Of a stretch of DNA of 64,000 nucleotides, positions 50,401 to 59,087 are shown piece by piece (positions within the stretch are counted from its first letter, which is position 1; each line of letters opens with the position of its first letter). The translations under genes and the position numbers were made by a program. The notes below the pieces were generated by a model. The model saw only the letters and a program-made list of their open reading frames with translations. It made no database searches and was not told the DNA's origin. This stretch comes from Luteolibacter yonseiensis (GTDB lineage Bacteria; Verrucomicrobiota; Verrucomicrobiia; Verrucomicrobiales; Akkermansiaceae): positions 372,001 to 436,000 of the forward strand of contig NZ_JAENIK010000012.1 of NCBI RefSeq assembly GCF_016595465.1. Direction: 5' to 3'.

Positions 50401-52044
50401 GCGCCAGCCTCCGCCCGCGCGCTCACTTTCCAAGGGGCGGGAAATTTTTCTATCGGTGGTCTCATCTCCAATGGCACGACCACCGCAGGTATCGCCGTGG
50501 TGAAAACCGGTACCGGCGGTCTCCATCTCGGCGGGACCAATACCTTCACCGGGGATCTCACCATCGGCGGCGGCATCGTCACCGCCGGGACAGGGCAGGG
50601 GAGCACACCCGCCGCGAGCAACCTCGGTGCCTTGCAACCTGCTGCGAACCGCAACATCACCGTGAACGCCGGAGCCACGCTGTCACTCATCGGAGGAAAT
50701 GTGCTGGGCACAGGAGGCAGCACGAACACCCTCGCCAACAATACCCTCGTCCTGAATGCGGGCGGTCTTTTCCTCACCGGGCTGGATGGTCCTGACACCG
50801 GTTGGTGGAACAAGATCGGCTCGGTCAATTTGAACGGGGGCACGATGCGGATCGGAAGCGGAGCGAATCCCACGAATTTCCAAGGCCTGGCACTCGTCGG
50901 CACCGTCACCGCCGGTGGCTCCACACCATCGCTGATTGAAAACCTCCCCTCGTCCAACGCCACGGCGAACGGCATCCACCTCGGACAGAACGCCACCGCC
51001 GGACAATCCATCACCTTCAACGTAGCCGACGTCACGGCCGGTCCGGCAGCCGATCTCACGATTTCCGCCAAACTGCTCAACACCTCCGCAAATCTCGTGG
51101 CCAGCGGGCTGGTGAAATCCGGCGCGGGAACCCTGCTGCTCGCGGGGGAGAATGCTTATACAGGTCCCACCACCGTCAGCGCTGGCGCGTTGTATGTGGG
51201 TGGGGGTACGACCACCAGCTCCACGACCGTTGCCAGCTCCGCCACCCTGGGGGGCTCCGGCACCGTCGGGGGTGTGACTCTCCAGTCAGGGGCGAATCTC
51301 GCTCCCGGCGTGAACGGGATCGGGACCCTCGCCGCCAATGGCAACGTCGTCCTCCAATCCGGCTCGGCCACCCGGATGGAGCTGAACAAGATCACGGCAA
51401 CCGCCGACAAACTCACCGTGAACGGAACGCTCACATTGGGAGGGGGCCTTCATGTCACGAATCTCGGCGGGACACTCGCGGGTGGGGACAGTTTCACGCT
51501 TTTCCAGGCCAACACCATCGCGGGAAGTTTTTCATCCGTCAGTCTGCCCGCTCTGGCCACCGGTCTGACCTGGAACACCAGCGCGTTGACGAGCGGTGTC
51601 ATCCGGATCGACTCCGACTATTCGTATTGGTCCGCCTCCCACCCGTTCGGCCCCGGAGAGAACGGTCCTGCATCCGACCCGGACGCGGACGGCATGGTCA
51701 ATTCCATCGAATGGTTGCTGGGTGCGGACCCGCTTGGTCCGGATTCTTCCCTTTTGCCGAAATCCGGTATCCGGACGCTCACCACCGCCGAGTATCCTGC
51801 CGCCGCAGCCGGGAAAACCTACCTCACGCTGACCGCCCGTGTCCGGAAAAGTCTTCCCGGCCACATGCTCATCCCACAGGCCAACACGGACCTCGAACAA
51901 CTGGATACTCCGGCTTCAAGCGGAAACGTCGCCTCTTTTCTTGTCCGGGATCTGGGGGAGTTCGAAGAGCGTACGTGGATTTTCACGCAGGACGTGACCG
52001 GGGGACGTGGCTTCATGAGGTTGAAACTGGTAGGGCAGGATTGA
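47419..52044 (+). CDS. Large exported GH128-like glycosidase with LamG and autotransporter-type repeats
   Basis: 1541 residues from ATG 47419 (MIRHFFLLACAVLFFSGHVH). After a signal and a beta region, residues about 210-430 form a glycoside-hydrolase core of the PF11790/GH128 type (beta-1,3-glucanases), with acid/base Glu in LGLNEPNNP and nucleophile Glu in WVTEFNNG. Residues about 465-665 are a LamG/concanavalin-like domain (FGAWVYPTSGSQWQRIFDLG), then a cadherin-like domain (about 670-760, ATNGALSGTPTMNDAG), then a long series of autotransporter-associated beta-strand repeats (GTGTLVLNGDN, GAGTLLLAGENAYTG) to about 1370, and a Verrucomicrobia-type C-terminal segment (SDPDADGMVNSIEWLLGADP). 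There is no classical autotransporter barrel. It probably degrades polysaccharide at the surface. Confidence 0.85.
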   Translation: MIRHFFLLACAVLFFSGHVHGHTLTLANDSQSFATLSGTTVTMTGRSELRITGNTAPITGCVIHLNSPDSWFFMTTVRPATVSSSYLSQVRVNGAAAVLNTNCRVVEYGDGTVVIPHASTFAPLQVFSGSYFTGSSMQLTNYTAYNDSSLGVLANNVSSFKLKRGYTATLAQNASGTGMSRNYVAQDGDIEVAVMPSGMNDSVSFIRIFPWRWVTKKGSCDVDPTALNATWHYNWNIDKNSALNWEYVAIKQQPHWPSLAQDWKARGVNHVLGLNEPNNPVEDSYKNLTPVGSVDDAVARMPDLLGTGLRVGAPAVTDGGYSWIVDFVNKANTAGHRIDFVPVHYYRSSSGNNPTTAANSMYAFLKSIHDATGKPIWVTEFNNGANWTDNAHDPNTDQNKNVIEAMMNMMDSTPWIERYAVYSNVEWFRKTNYDDGSLTPMGVMYRDRAAPIAYLQEIPVVSTSSGAFHSFENNAQDGSAYGNSAILKGQANFDAGHTGQALELSGAAANNDHVLLSDRLGDSTDFSFGAWVYPTSGSQWQRIFDLGSGTETYMFLSPISGSGNLRFAMRSNGGSEQQLNHTVPLPLNTWTHVAVTISGNTGKLFVNGALVNTNTAMTINPVDLGTNANYLGKSQFAADPLFAGKLDDVAFYPHALTDAQVAAMPANTPPEFTNPTINGGAATQSVAYTGNIAGSATDADAGEALVYTKISGPAWLNVATNGALSGTPTMNDAGAEEFVLHVTDRAGANDVAVLTITLPVIIGNGTWATDADGTWSDATKWTGAFPANGETYSANFSTLNITADRTVMLDTSRSIGSLVFGDTSGAQNWTLLSSEGKDLRLATTPVITVVQNTATISASLAGTAGFTKTGTGTLVLNGDNSLAGTLNIDTSSTTVNEGVVRLANPNAASSLTGIQIRNNNSGASTLELDGTSGDVTTLPAAALSLSGRGNIIPAIRNLAGDNTLGGTITLQSGGGTYTFQSDAGVLNLAAITSNAPASARALTFQGAGNFSIGGLISNGTTTAGIAVVKTGTGGLHLGGTNTFTGDLTIGGGIVTAGTGQGSTPAASNLGALQPAANRNITVNAGATLSLIGGNVLGTGGSTNTLANNTLVLNAGGLFLTGLDGPDTGWWNKIGSVNLNGGTMRIGSGANPTNFQGLALVGTVTAGGSTPSLIENLPSSNATANGIHLGQNATAGQSITFNVADVTAGPAADLTISAKLLNTSANLVASGLVKSGAGTLLLAGENAYTGPTTVSAGALYVGGGTTTSSTTVASSATLGGSGTVGGVTLQSGANLAPGVNGIGTLAANGNVVLQSGSATRMELNKITATADKLTVNGTLTLGGGLHVTNLGGTLAGGDSFTLFQANTIAGSFSSVSLPALATGLTWNTSALTSGVIRIDSDYSYWSASHPFGPGENGPASDPDADGMVNSIEWLLGADPLGPDSSLLPKSGIRTLTTAEYPAAAAGKTYLTLTARVRKSLPGHMLIPQANTDLEQLDTPASSGNVASFLVRDLGEFEERTWIFTQDVTGGRGFMRLKLVGQD

Positions 52045-52160
52045 ATCCATGCGACTCTCCGGTTTCCCCATCGACCGCTGTCCCGGGAATGGGGAGAATG
52101 CTTCCCACAACCTTCCTGTTTGCACTTGGCGCGGGCATCGGCTCTGTCACAATCGCGCCA

Positions 52161-52964
52161 GTGAATTCGGCACCTCTTGGATTTTTTGACTCCGGCGTCG
52201 GCGGCCTGACCGTCGTGCGGGCGGCGCAGGAGCTTTTGCCTGCGGAAGACATTCTCTATCTGGGGGATACCGCACGACTGCCCTATGGGTCCAAAAGCCC
52301 GGAAACCATCCGACAGTTCGCCGATGAGGACGTCCGTTTCCTGATCTCCAAGGGCGTGAAGGCCATCGTCGTCGCTTGCAATACCGCCACCGCGCATGCC
52401 TTGCCACAGCTCCGGGAGCAGTATCGTGTTCCCATTCTCGGTGTGATCGAGCCGGGGGTGGATGCGGCCGTGTCCTGTCCGAATGTCGAGCGTGTCGGCA
52501 TCATCGCCACCCGCGGCACCATCGGTTCGCACGCTTATCAACACGCCCTCGCGCTGCGGAAGACGGGGCTCATCATTCACGGACAGGCCACACCGCTTCT
52601 CGTTCCGCTGATCGAGGAAAACTGGATCGACCATCCCGCGACGCGGCAGATATTGAAAAGCTATCTGTACCCGTTGGTGGAAAAAGGGATCGATACCCTG
52701 ATGCTCGCCTGCACGCATTACCCATTGTTGATTCCCGTTCTGAAGGATCTGCTGCCGGCGGAAATCCGGCTGGTGGATTCCGCTACGACCTGTGCCGAGC
52801 ACCTGAAGACCGAGCTCACCCGCCTTGACCTGCTCAATCCCGAAGCTCGTGACGGCACCTTGGAAATCCACCTAACGGACCTTTCCGACGAGTTTGAATC
52901 TTTGGCGAAACAGTTCCTCAAGAAATCGCCCGGGCGCATACGGCGCGCGGTTTTAGGTAGCTAG
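52161..52964 (+). CDS. murI: Glutamate racemase
   Basis: Makes D-glutamate for peptidoglycan. 267 residues from GTG 52161 (NSAPLGFFDSGVGGLTVVRA); the frame opens to ATG 52089/52098, but those codons add a hydrophobic stretch not seen in the family. Both catalytic Cys motifs are present (VVACNTATA and LACTHYPLL), as are the DSGVGG and GDTARLPYG loops. It follows the large exported gene by 116 bases on the same strand. No MurI-coupled partner is adjacent. Confidence 0.93.
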   Translation: MNSAPLGFFDSGVGGLTVVRAAQELLPAEDILYLGDTARLPYGSKSPETIRQFADEDVRFLISKGVKAIVVACNTATAHALPQLREQYRVPILGVIEPGVDAAVSCPNVERVGIIATRGTIGSHAYQHALALRKTGLIIHGQATPLLVPLIEENWIDHPATRQILKSYLYPLVEKGIDTLMLACTHYPLLIPVLKDLLPAEIRLVDSATTCAEHLKTELTRLDLLNPEARDGTLEIHLTDLSDEFESLAKQFLKKSPGRIRRAVLGS

Positions 52965-53113
52965 GATTTTCTTGTTCAGCCGGACTGTGGTGACCGGTTT
53001 GAGTCTCCACAGGCAATTGCTTTCTGCACGGTGATGGAGGCTATCGTGCATTATGTTTCCAGGTTTGGGAAACCGTATGCATGATTTCATTGGAAAAGCC
53101 GCGTTAAGGCGGG

Positions 53114-53129
53114 TGGCACAACCGTTGCT
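53114..53129 (+). promoter_or_regulatory. Sigma-54 (-24/-12) promoter
   Basis: TGGCAC, five bases, TTGCT: an exact match to the sigma-54 core, with GG and GC 12 bases apart. Transcription would begin at about 53140, four bases before the GTG start at 53144, so the message would be almost leaderless. An inverted repeat (GTTTCC and GGAAAC) lies about 50 bases upstream. Confidence 0.6.
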
Positions 53130-53143
53130 AAAGTAAGCGACAC

Positions 53144-54778
53144 GTGAAAATCGCTCCTTCCCATCTCAAACGTTATAAGGATGTCGCACTCCTTTTTTAC
53201 AAGTATGGTCGGTCGGACATCTTTAAGGATGCGGATCTGGGGACACCGGAAATAGAACGGACCAACAAAGGCGGACCCGACGAACTGACCGACGATCTGG
53301 AAAAACTCGGACCCACGTTCGTCAAGATCGGCCAGCTTCTTTCCACACGTGCCGATCTCCTTCCCCAGCCATACCTCGACGCGCTCAGCAGGCTGCAGGA
53401 CAAGGTCGGCCCGTTGCCTTATGAAGAGATCGAGAAAGTCGTCCAGGACCAGTTGGGTGTCAGGATTTCAAAGGCGTTCGAGAGTTTCGAAAAAAAGCCG
53501 TTGGGGGCAGCTTCACTGGGTCAGGTCCATCTGGCGACGCTGCGCGGGGGCCGGACGGTCGCCGTAAAGGTGCAGAGACCGGGAATCCGGGCACAAATCG
53601 TCGAGGATCTGGCCAGCCTGGCGGATATCGCGGAGTTCATCGACTCCCACACCGATTTTGGCAAGCGCTATGAGACCGCACGCATCGTGGAGCATTTCCG
53701 ATCCACCCTGATGCGCGAGCTGGACTATCAGAAGGAAGCTCTCCACCTCAGCGAACTCCGCAGGAATCTCAAGGAGTTCCACCGGCTGCGCATTCCCACC
53801 GTCGTCGATGACTATTCGACGAGCCAGGTTCTGACAATGGAGTATCTTTCCGGCACCAAGGTCACCTCGCTGGCCGGGACCGTGTTGGTGGATCTGGATG
53901 GCGACGTGCTGGCGGAGGAACTTTTCCGCGCCTATCTCCAACAGATCCTGGTGGATGGTTTTTTCCATGCTGATCCCCATCCGGGCAACCTGTTGCTTAC
54001 GCCGGAGCGGAACATCGCCATCCTTGATCTGGGAATGATCGGCCGCATGAACCAGAGAATGCGGGATCATCTTCTTCATCTGCTCGCCGGAATCGCCGAT
54101 GGCGACGGCGTCCAGACCGCGGAGGCCGCCATGAAGATCGGCGAACCGCGCGGGGAGACTATCGATCGCAAGCTTTTCATCAATTCCATTGAGGAAATCG
54201 TCGGGTCCATCAAGACGAGGAGTATGGACAACCTCCAGGTGGGAGCCATCGTGCTTCTGGTCATGCAGGCGTGCGCGGATGCCGGAATCCGCATTCCATC
54301 GGAAATCAGCCTGCTGGGAAAAACCCTGATGAATCTCGACCGCGTGGGCATCGCCTTGTCCCCGAATTTCAACCCCAACGAATCGATCCGCCGCCACCTC
54401 TCAGAGTTCGCCAGCAAGCGTCTCAAGGAATCCCTCACCTCCGCGAACATGCTCGGCGCGCTCACCGAGACGAAGGAATTCCTCGGTGAGCTGCCTTTCC
54501 GGATGAACCGCATTCTGGAAATGGTCGCCGACAACAAGCTCAGCGTGAAGGTGGACTCCGTGGACGAACACAAGCTTGTCCAGGGCCTGCAGAAGGTCGC
54601 CAACCGGATCACCACCGGGCTGATCCTGGCGGCGTTCATCGTGGGATCTTCCATGCTCGCGCGGGTGGAGACCTCGTTCAGGATTTTCGGCTATCCCGGG
54701 CTGGCGATGATATTCTTTTTATTCGCCCTCGTCGGCGCCGCGCTGTTGATGGTGCAAATCCTCTGGAAAGACGAGTGA
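53144..54778 (+). CDS. ubiB: UbiB/AarF (ABC1) family atypical kinase
   Basis: 544 residues from GTG 53144. It has the family-specific KxGQ motif (FVKIGQLLSTRADLLP), an Ala-rich loop instead of the Gly-rich loop (PLGAASLGQVHLA), VAVKVQRPG, and the catalytic/metal block YLSGTKVTSLAG, HADPHPGNLLL and ILDLGMIG. Two membrane helices end the protein (about residues 495-540, LILAAFIVGSSMLAR and MIFFLFALVGAALLM). UbiB proteins support ubiquinone/prenyl-lipid metabolism. No ubi genes are adjacent, and an upstream sigma-54 promoter suggests conditional expression. Confidence 0.9.
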   Translation: MKIAPSHLKRYKDVALLFYKYGRSDIFKDADLGTPEIERTNKGGPDELTDDLEKLGPTFVKIGQLLSTRADLLPQPYLDALSRLQDKVGPLPYEEIEKVVQDQLGVRISKAFESFEKKPLGAASLGQVHLATLRGGRTVAVKVQRPGIRAQIVEDLASLADIAEFIDSHTDFGKRYETARIVEHFRSTLMRELDYQKEALHLSELRRNLKEFHRLRIPTVVDDYSTSQVLTMEYLSGTKVTSLAGTVLVDLDGDVLAEELFRAYLQQILVDGFFHADPHPGNLLLTPERNIAILDLGMIGRMNQRMRDHLLHLLAGIADGDGVQTAEAAMKIGEPRGETIDRKLFINSIEEIVGSIKTRSMDNLQVGAIVLLVMQACADAGIRIPSEISLLGKTLMNLDRVGIALSPNFNPNESIRRHLSEFASKRLKESLTSANMLGALTETKEFLGELPFRMNRILEMVADNKLSVKVDSVDEHKLVQGLQKVANRITTGLILAAFIVGSSMLARVETSFRIFGYPGLAMIFFLFALVGAALLMVQILWKDE

Positions 54779-54832
54779 CGCGGGTTTCCTTCAGTCGTGA
54801 CGGAGGCTGGAGAATCTGGGAGCATGACATAC

Positions 54833-55630
54833 ATGAAATCGAAATGGCCGGTTATCTGCGTCTTCGCCGCAGCGGGTTCGTTCTTCGCCGGACGACTTAC
54901 GACCGGTCCCACGGTCAAAGCCTCTCCACTTCCAACCCAGGTGAAATTACACAGGGAGGGCTTCAACTCCGTCATCAGTACCCAAGAGGACAATCCCAAT
55001 TCCGATTCCCGCCGCCGGGTTTCACGTTCGGACAGGACAGCCGGTGAAAAGGAGCCACGCGTTTCAATCCCTTTGAAAGCCGTCACCGAGATCTTGAAAG
55101 AGAGCCAGTTCTCATACAGTGACTTCGAAGTGATCATTCGGAAAATGCCTGATGCCCTGACGATGTTAGGGGTCGGCGATTCTGATAAAAAAGCGGCGCT
55201 TGAAGTGATGGAGGCGAGCTATCGGCAGATTCTAGACGAGGAGAAAAAACATGTCCGGGTCACGATGGCCGATGAGACCGGAATTTCGCTGGACCGGACC
55301 GGAATGGACGAACCATCCAAACAGGTGATCGCCACCACACAGGAAGGCTTGCGCGGCAGCCTGCCGTCCGATGTCGCGGAAGCCCTGATCGGCAGCATCG
55401 ATTGGGATCGGTATTATTTCAACACGACCAAAACCACCTCATTCCGGATCACCCGAAACCCCAGTGGTTCTCTGGCCGCCACGACCACCACCGGGACGGG
55501 TGCAATGAGCAGCGGTCTCCTTCCAACCGAATATCCGGACGACGGGACTCCCATTTCCGCCGAGGCGGTTTTTGACAAACGCTGGTCGCACCACCTGAAA
55601 GGAAAGACCTTGCTGCCGGTTGACAAGTGA
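54833..55630 (+). CDS. Exported or membrane-anchored hypothetical protein
   Basis: 265 residues from ATG 54833 (MKSKWPVICVFAAAGSFFAG), an N-terminal signal or anchor. The mature part is rather charged, with KKAALEVMEASYRQILDEEK as a helical segment and a Thr-rich, beta-like region (TGTGAMSSGLLPTEYP). No family recognised. It follows ubiB by about 54 bases, so it may share the transcript. An earlier ATG at 54824 is nearly equal. Confidence 0.6.
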   Translation: MKSKWPVICVFAAAGSFFAGRLTTGPTVKASPLPTQVKLHREGFNSVISTQEDNPNSDSRRRVSRSDRTAGEKEPRVSIPLKAVTEILKESQFSYSDFEVIIRKMPDALTMLGVGDSDKKAALEVMEASYRQILDEEKKHVRVTMADETGISLDRTGMDEPSKQVIATTQEGLRGSLPSDVAEALIGSIDWDRYYFNTTKTTSFRITRNPSGSLAATTTTGTGAMSSGLLPTEYPDDGTPISAEAVFDKRWSHHLKGKTLLPVDK

Positions 55631-55660
55631 GCGGTGGCCTCTGTTGGATCCGGAGTTTCG

Positions 55661-57565
55661 TCAATCCGCTTTCTTGCCGTCGTCCTCGTCTTGCTGAAAC
55701 AATCGGAAAGGCAATTTCACTCCCTCGGCGAGAACCGTGCCCATGACCTTGCCGGTTTCCTCAATGGTGTCCACCGCCACGCCCACCACGCCGGAAGCCG
55801 TGTTGGAGGCAAGCTTCGCCGGCCCGAGCGGTTTGACACGGATGTCCTCGTAAGGTCCGGCGACCTCCATTTCCAACAAACGGCTCAGCGGGCTGGTGAC
55901 AACACCCGGCAGCCCGACAAGTTTTCCCCGGGCCCGTCCTGATACCCGGTGTGCGTCAAGGTCCACCGTTCCCACCGCGGTGACCGTGAGGGAACCACCC
56001 CGCGCCTCGAAGTCGGTCACTTCTACAGTCTTTCCCCTTACCCGGAACCCGGCGTCGAACGTGCCTTCATCCGCACGTTTGACTCCGGGGATCAACTCCA
56101 TGAAAATGTCGTAAACCTGATCCAGCAACGGCACCTCTAGTACCGGAGCGTTCTCAAGGCGCATCGTCCCCTTGCCATCGGCAAGCTTGGTTCGGAAATC
56201 GATGTCTCCCCTATAGTCGGCGCTCAACACTCCCGGACCGCTCCTCTTCTTGCCGGTGCCGATCATCTGCTTGATCTCCGCAAGCTTGATGCTCTCGATG
56301 CCGATTCGCGCGTCGCGCAACCCTCCATCCCGATAGGTGCCGGCGAGGTTGACCCTGCCATTGAAAACTCCGGCAGTTGATTTCCTGACGACCAACCGGT
56401 CGCCATCGTGGGTGGCATCGACGGACAAATCGCGTAATTCCAGGTCCTTCCCATCTGCGGTGATGGTGACGTTTTCTTTCGTCCGGACCGCGAGGGAGTC
56501 GAATGACCAGCGGGGAGTTCCTGATGAGAAATCGAAGATCAGCCCCCGCAGATCCACCATGGGAAAGGTTTCAAATGACACTCCCCGGGGACGCAGTGGA
56601 GCGAGTGCCGGAATGTCCTGTGAAAGAAGAAAGAGGTCCGCTTCGCCCTCAAGGCCTTGAACCGTCAACACGCGGTTGTGGTGGTTGCCGTGATATTCGT
56701 CCTTGTGCCCTTTGGAGTCGCCCAGTTCTCCCTTGAATGTGAAAGGGGAGTCGTGCCATCCGGCCTTTGAGACGTTCCCCTGCGTGAAACCATTGGCGGT
56801 GGCGAGATCGTATCGGATTTCAGAGACTGTGGAGGACATGGTGGCCCGTGCGTTCGCGGAGGTCCATCGCACGCCTTTCCATTCCAGATCACGCCCGGTG
56901 CCGGCCAGGTTCGCAAGCCAATGCCGTTCGCCGTTCCTGAGGTCGACGGTGAAATTTCCCGTAACGTGGAAGGTGCCGGTTTCACGCCTGACATCCAAGG
57001 TCGCCAGCGTGGCCCTTACCGGGCGCAGATCGAGAGCGCGGTGGACCGAAGGGCTTGTCCGGAACCGGCTGAAAATGATCTTTCCCGTCAAATCGGTTCT
57101 GAGACCTTCCTTGCCGCCCTTGAAACTGAGCACCTTGATCTCACCGTTGCTGGCCCGGATCTCCAGCGAAACCCGTTCCAAGTTCACCGTCCCGGCTGTG
57201 TCGCGAAGAACCACGTTCGAATCCTTGACGGACCAACGGGTCTCTCTCGCGCTTCCGGCGAACAACTGACCCAGCGGCAGGTCGAGATTGAGGTTCTCCA
57301 ACTCGGCGATGGCTGATCCGCCATCGGCCCGTTCGCTCAGTCGCAGCCCGGTGAGGTGGAGACCGCGCCATGGATCCCATGACGAGGTTTTCCACTCCAG
57401 CAGCATGCCTCTTTTGGCGGCTCCGGAAGTAAGGGATTTTTCCAAACCGGAGGCGATCAGACTGTTGCCGGCCCACCAGCCGATGATGGCGACGGCGAGA
57501 CACCCCACGATCCATTTTCCCTTGCGGGAGGATGTGACCCTGCGGGCATGGTCTGTCAGATTCAT
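55661..57565 (-). CDS. AsmA-like protein
   Basis: 634 residues. N-terminal membrane helix at about residues 18-38 (WIVGCLAVAIIGWWAGN), then a long periplasmic beta-rich region without repeats of clear type. The C-terminal third (TFDAGFRVRGKTVEVTDFEA and GKLVGLPGVVTSPLSRLLEM) has the AsmA-C/DUF3971-like pattern of lipid-transport proteins of the AsmA/TamB superfamily. Such proteins are frequent in Verrucomicrobia. It is the last gene of the stress-type operon, 18 bases after the amylase. Confidence 0.75.
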   Translation of the reverse strand: MNLTDHARRVTSSRKGKWIVGCLAVAIIGWWAGNSLIASGLEKSLTSGAAKRGMLLEWKTSSWDPWRGLHLTGLRLSERADGGSAIAELENLNLDLPLGQLFAGSARETRWSVKDSNVVLRDTAGTVNLERVSLEIRASNGEIKVLSFKGGKEGLRTDLTGKIIFSRFRTSPSVHRALDLRPVRATLATLDVRRETGTFHVTGNFTVDLRNGERHWLANLAGTGRDLEWKGVRWTSANARATMSSTVSEIRYDLATANGFTQGNVSKAGWHDSPFTFKGELGDSKGHKDEYHGNHHNRVLTVQGLEGEADLFLLSQDIPALAPLRPRGVSFETFPMVDLRGLIFDFSSGTPRWSFDSLAVRTKENVTITADGKDLELRDLSVDATHDGDRLVVRKSTAGVFNGRVNLAGTYRDGGLRDARIGIESIKLAEIKQMIGTGKKRSGPGVLSADYRGDIDFRTKLADGKGTMRLENAPVLEVPLLDQVYDIFMELIPGVKRADEGTFDAGFRVRGKTVEVTDFEARGGSLTVTAVGTVDLDAHRVSGRARGKLVGLPGVVTSPLSRLLEMEVAGPYEDIRVKPLGPAKLASNTASGVVGVAVDTIEETGKVMGTVLAEGVKLPFRLFQQDEDDGKKAD

Positions 57566-57583
57566 CGGTACGGAGGGAGCGGG

Positions 57584-59059
57584 TTACCTTGGAAGCCAGA
57601 CCGAAACGCTTCCGGCATTGCTGCGGAACTCGGCCCACCCTTCGGAGTCGGTCCGGATGACCTCGTCGATGTTCCCCAGCACGTCATAGAATTCGTGATC
57701 GACGAGCGAGGTTTCCATCCGCTTGGTTCCCGCTTCGCCGTTGCTCAGGACCACCGCGAGTCCTCCCGGATGCTCCTCCGTTCCGAGGCGGGTCCATCCG
57801 ATGGTATTGGGATGATCGAAATAATCATACTGATCTCCATAGGAATGGGTGCCCCGTACGCGCATGAGGTCGTCGATGGTCTTCCGATGGCAGAGGATTT
57901 CGATCTGATAGGTATTCCCGTCCCTGCCGACGTCCTCGTAGCTGACCCCGTAGTAATCCGCATAAAAAACGCAGGGGTAGCCTTCGCGGCGGAGGAGGAT
58001 CAACGCGTAGGCCAGAGGTTTGAACCACTCCTCGACCACGGATTCCAACGCCTGCAATGGCTGGGTGTCGTGATTGGCCACGATGGTCACCGCGAGCTCC
58101 GGTTCGTTCTTTACCAACGTGTTTTCGAAAATGGCGGACATGTCGAAGCTGTTTCCAGCCTTGCTCGCTTCGGAAAAATTGCGGTGCAGCGGCGCGTCGA
58201 AGAGGGCGACATCTCCGTTGGTCACGGAAATGAAGTGGTGCAGCGCTTCGATTTCATAAGACCAGTATTCACCCACCGCGAAGATCTTCCGCTGCGCGTA
58301 GTTCCGGACGTGGTCCAACCACTCGGGGAAGAATCCCGCCTGCACGTGTTTCACCGCGTCGAAACGGACACCGTCCATCCCGACCGTATCCAGGAACCAT
58401 TCGCCCCAGTGTTTGATCTCATTCTTAACCTCCTCGTTCTTCACATCCACATCGCATCCCATGAGATAGTCGAACGAACCTTTCTCAAGGTCCACCTCCG
58501 TGTCGAACTCCTTCCCGTCGAAAAGGAAGATGTCGTTGCTGTCGGGATTGTTCGCGTCGTAGTCGCAACTGGTGAAGTGCCACCAATGCCACTCCATCTC
58601 CGAATATTTCTTCTTGCGGCCGGGGAAGGTGTAGTGGGTGTAGGATTTGATGGTCCGCGGTTCTCCGGCCTGTTCGTTGCGGTTTTCATCATTATAAGGA
58701 GTGGCCGTGAATTCCTCCTCCTCGTCTCCACCCATGCGGTGGTTCAGCACCACATCCCAGTAGATGTGGATGCCGGCCCGGCGTGCCTCCGCCACGGCGC
58801 AGAGAAGCTCGTCCCGCGTGCCGTATTTGGTGCGGACGGATCCTTTCTGGTCGAACTCGCCGAGGTCGTACATGTCATAGACCGAATAGCCCACGTCCAT
58901 GCCGCCTGCCGCTCCCTTGTAAGCCGGTGGCAGCCATACGGCGGTAAACCCGGCTTCCACCAGAGAAGGAATCTCCTTCTTGAATTCGTTCCACAGCGAT
59001 CCATCCGGCGCATTGTACCAGTGGAAGAACTGCATCATCACTCCGTTGATATTTTCCAT
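57584..59059 (-). CDS. Cytoplasmic alpha-amylase, GH13_5 type
   Basis: 491 residues starting MENINGVMMQFFHWYNAPDG without a signal peptide, as in AmyS/GH13_5 enzymes. The (beta/alpha)8 barrel carries DVVLNHRMGGD (region I), GVRFDAVKH (nucleophile Asp, region II), AVGEYWS (acid/base Glu, region III) and IVANHDTQPLQ (region IV). A short all-beta C-domain ends the protein. It probably recycles internal alpha-glucans. It starts 28 bases after the alcohol dehydrogenase gene. Confidence 0.93.
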   Translation of the reverse strand: MENINGVMMQFFHWYNAPDGSLWNEFKKEIPSLVEAGFTAVWLPPAYKGAAGGMDVGYSVYDMYDLGEFDQKGSVRTKYGTRDELLCAVAEARRAGIHIYWDVVLNHRMGGDEEEEFTATPYNDENRNEQAGEPRTIKSYTHYTFPGRKKKYSEMEWHWWHFTSCDYDANNPDSNDIFLFDGKEFDTEVDLEKGSFDYLMGCDVDVKNEEVKNEIKHWGEWFLDTVGMDGVRFDAVKHVQAGFFPEWLDHVRNYAQRKIFAVGEYWSYEIEALHHFISVTNGDVALFDAPLHRNFSEASKAGNSFDMSAIFENTLVKNEPELAVTIVANHDTQPLQALESVVEEWFKPLAYALILLRREGYPCVFYADYYGVSYEDVGRDGNTYQIEILCHRKTIDDLMRVRGTHSYGDQYDYFDHPNTIGWTRLGTEEHPGGLAVVLSNGEAGTKRMETSLVDHEFYDVLGNIDEVIRTDSEGWAEFRSNAGSVSVWLPR

Positions 59060-59087
59060 AATCGTTTTTAAAAATTACAAATCCCAA

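Noticed and set aside
57548-59071. Open frame of about 507 residues on the plus strand
   Set aside because: Antisense to the alpha-amylase, which has all four catalytic regions; no motif in the antisense product.
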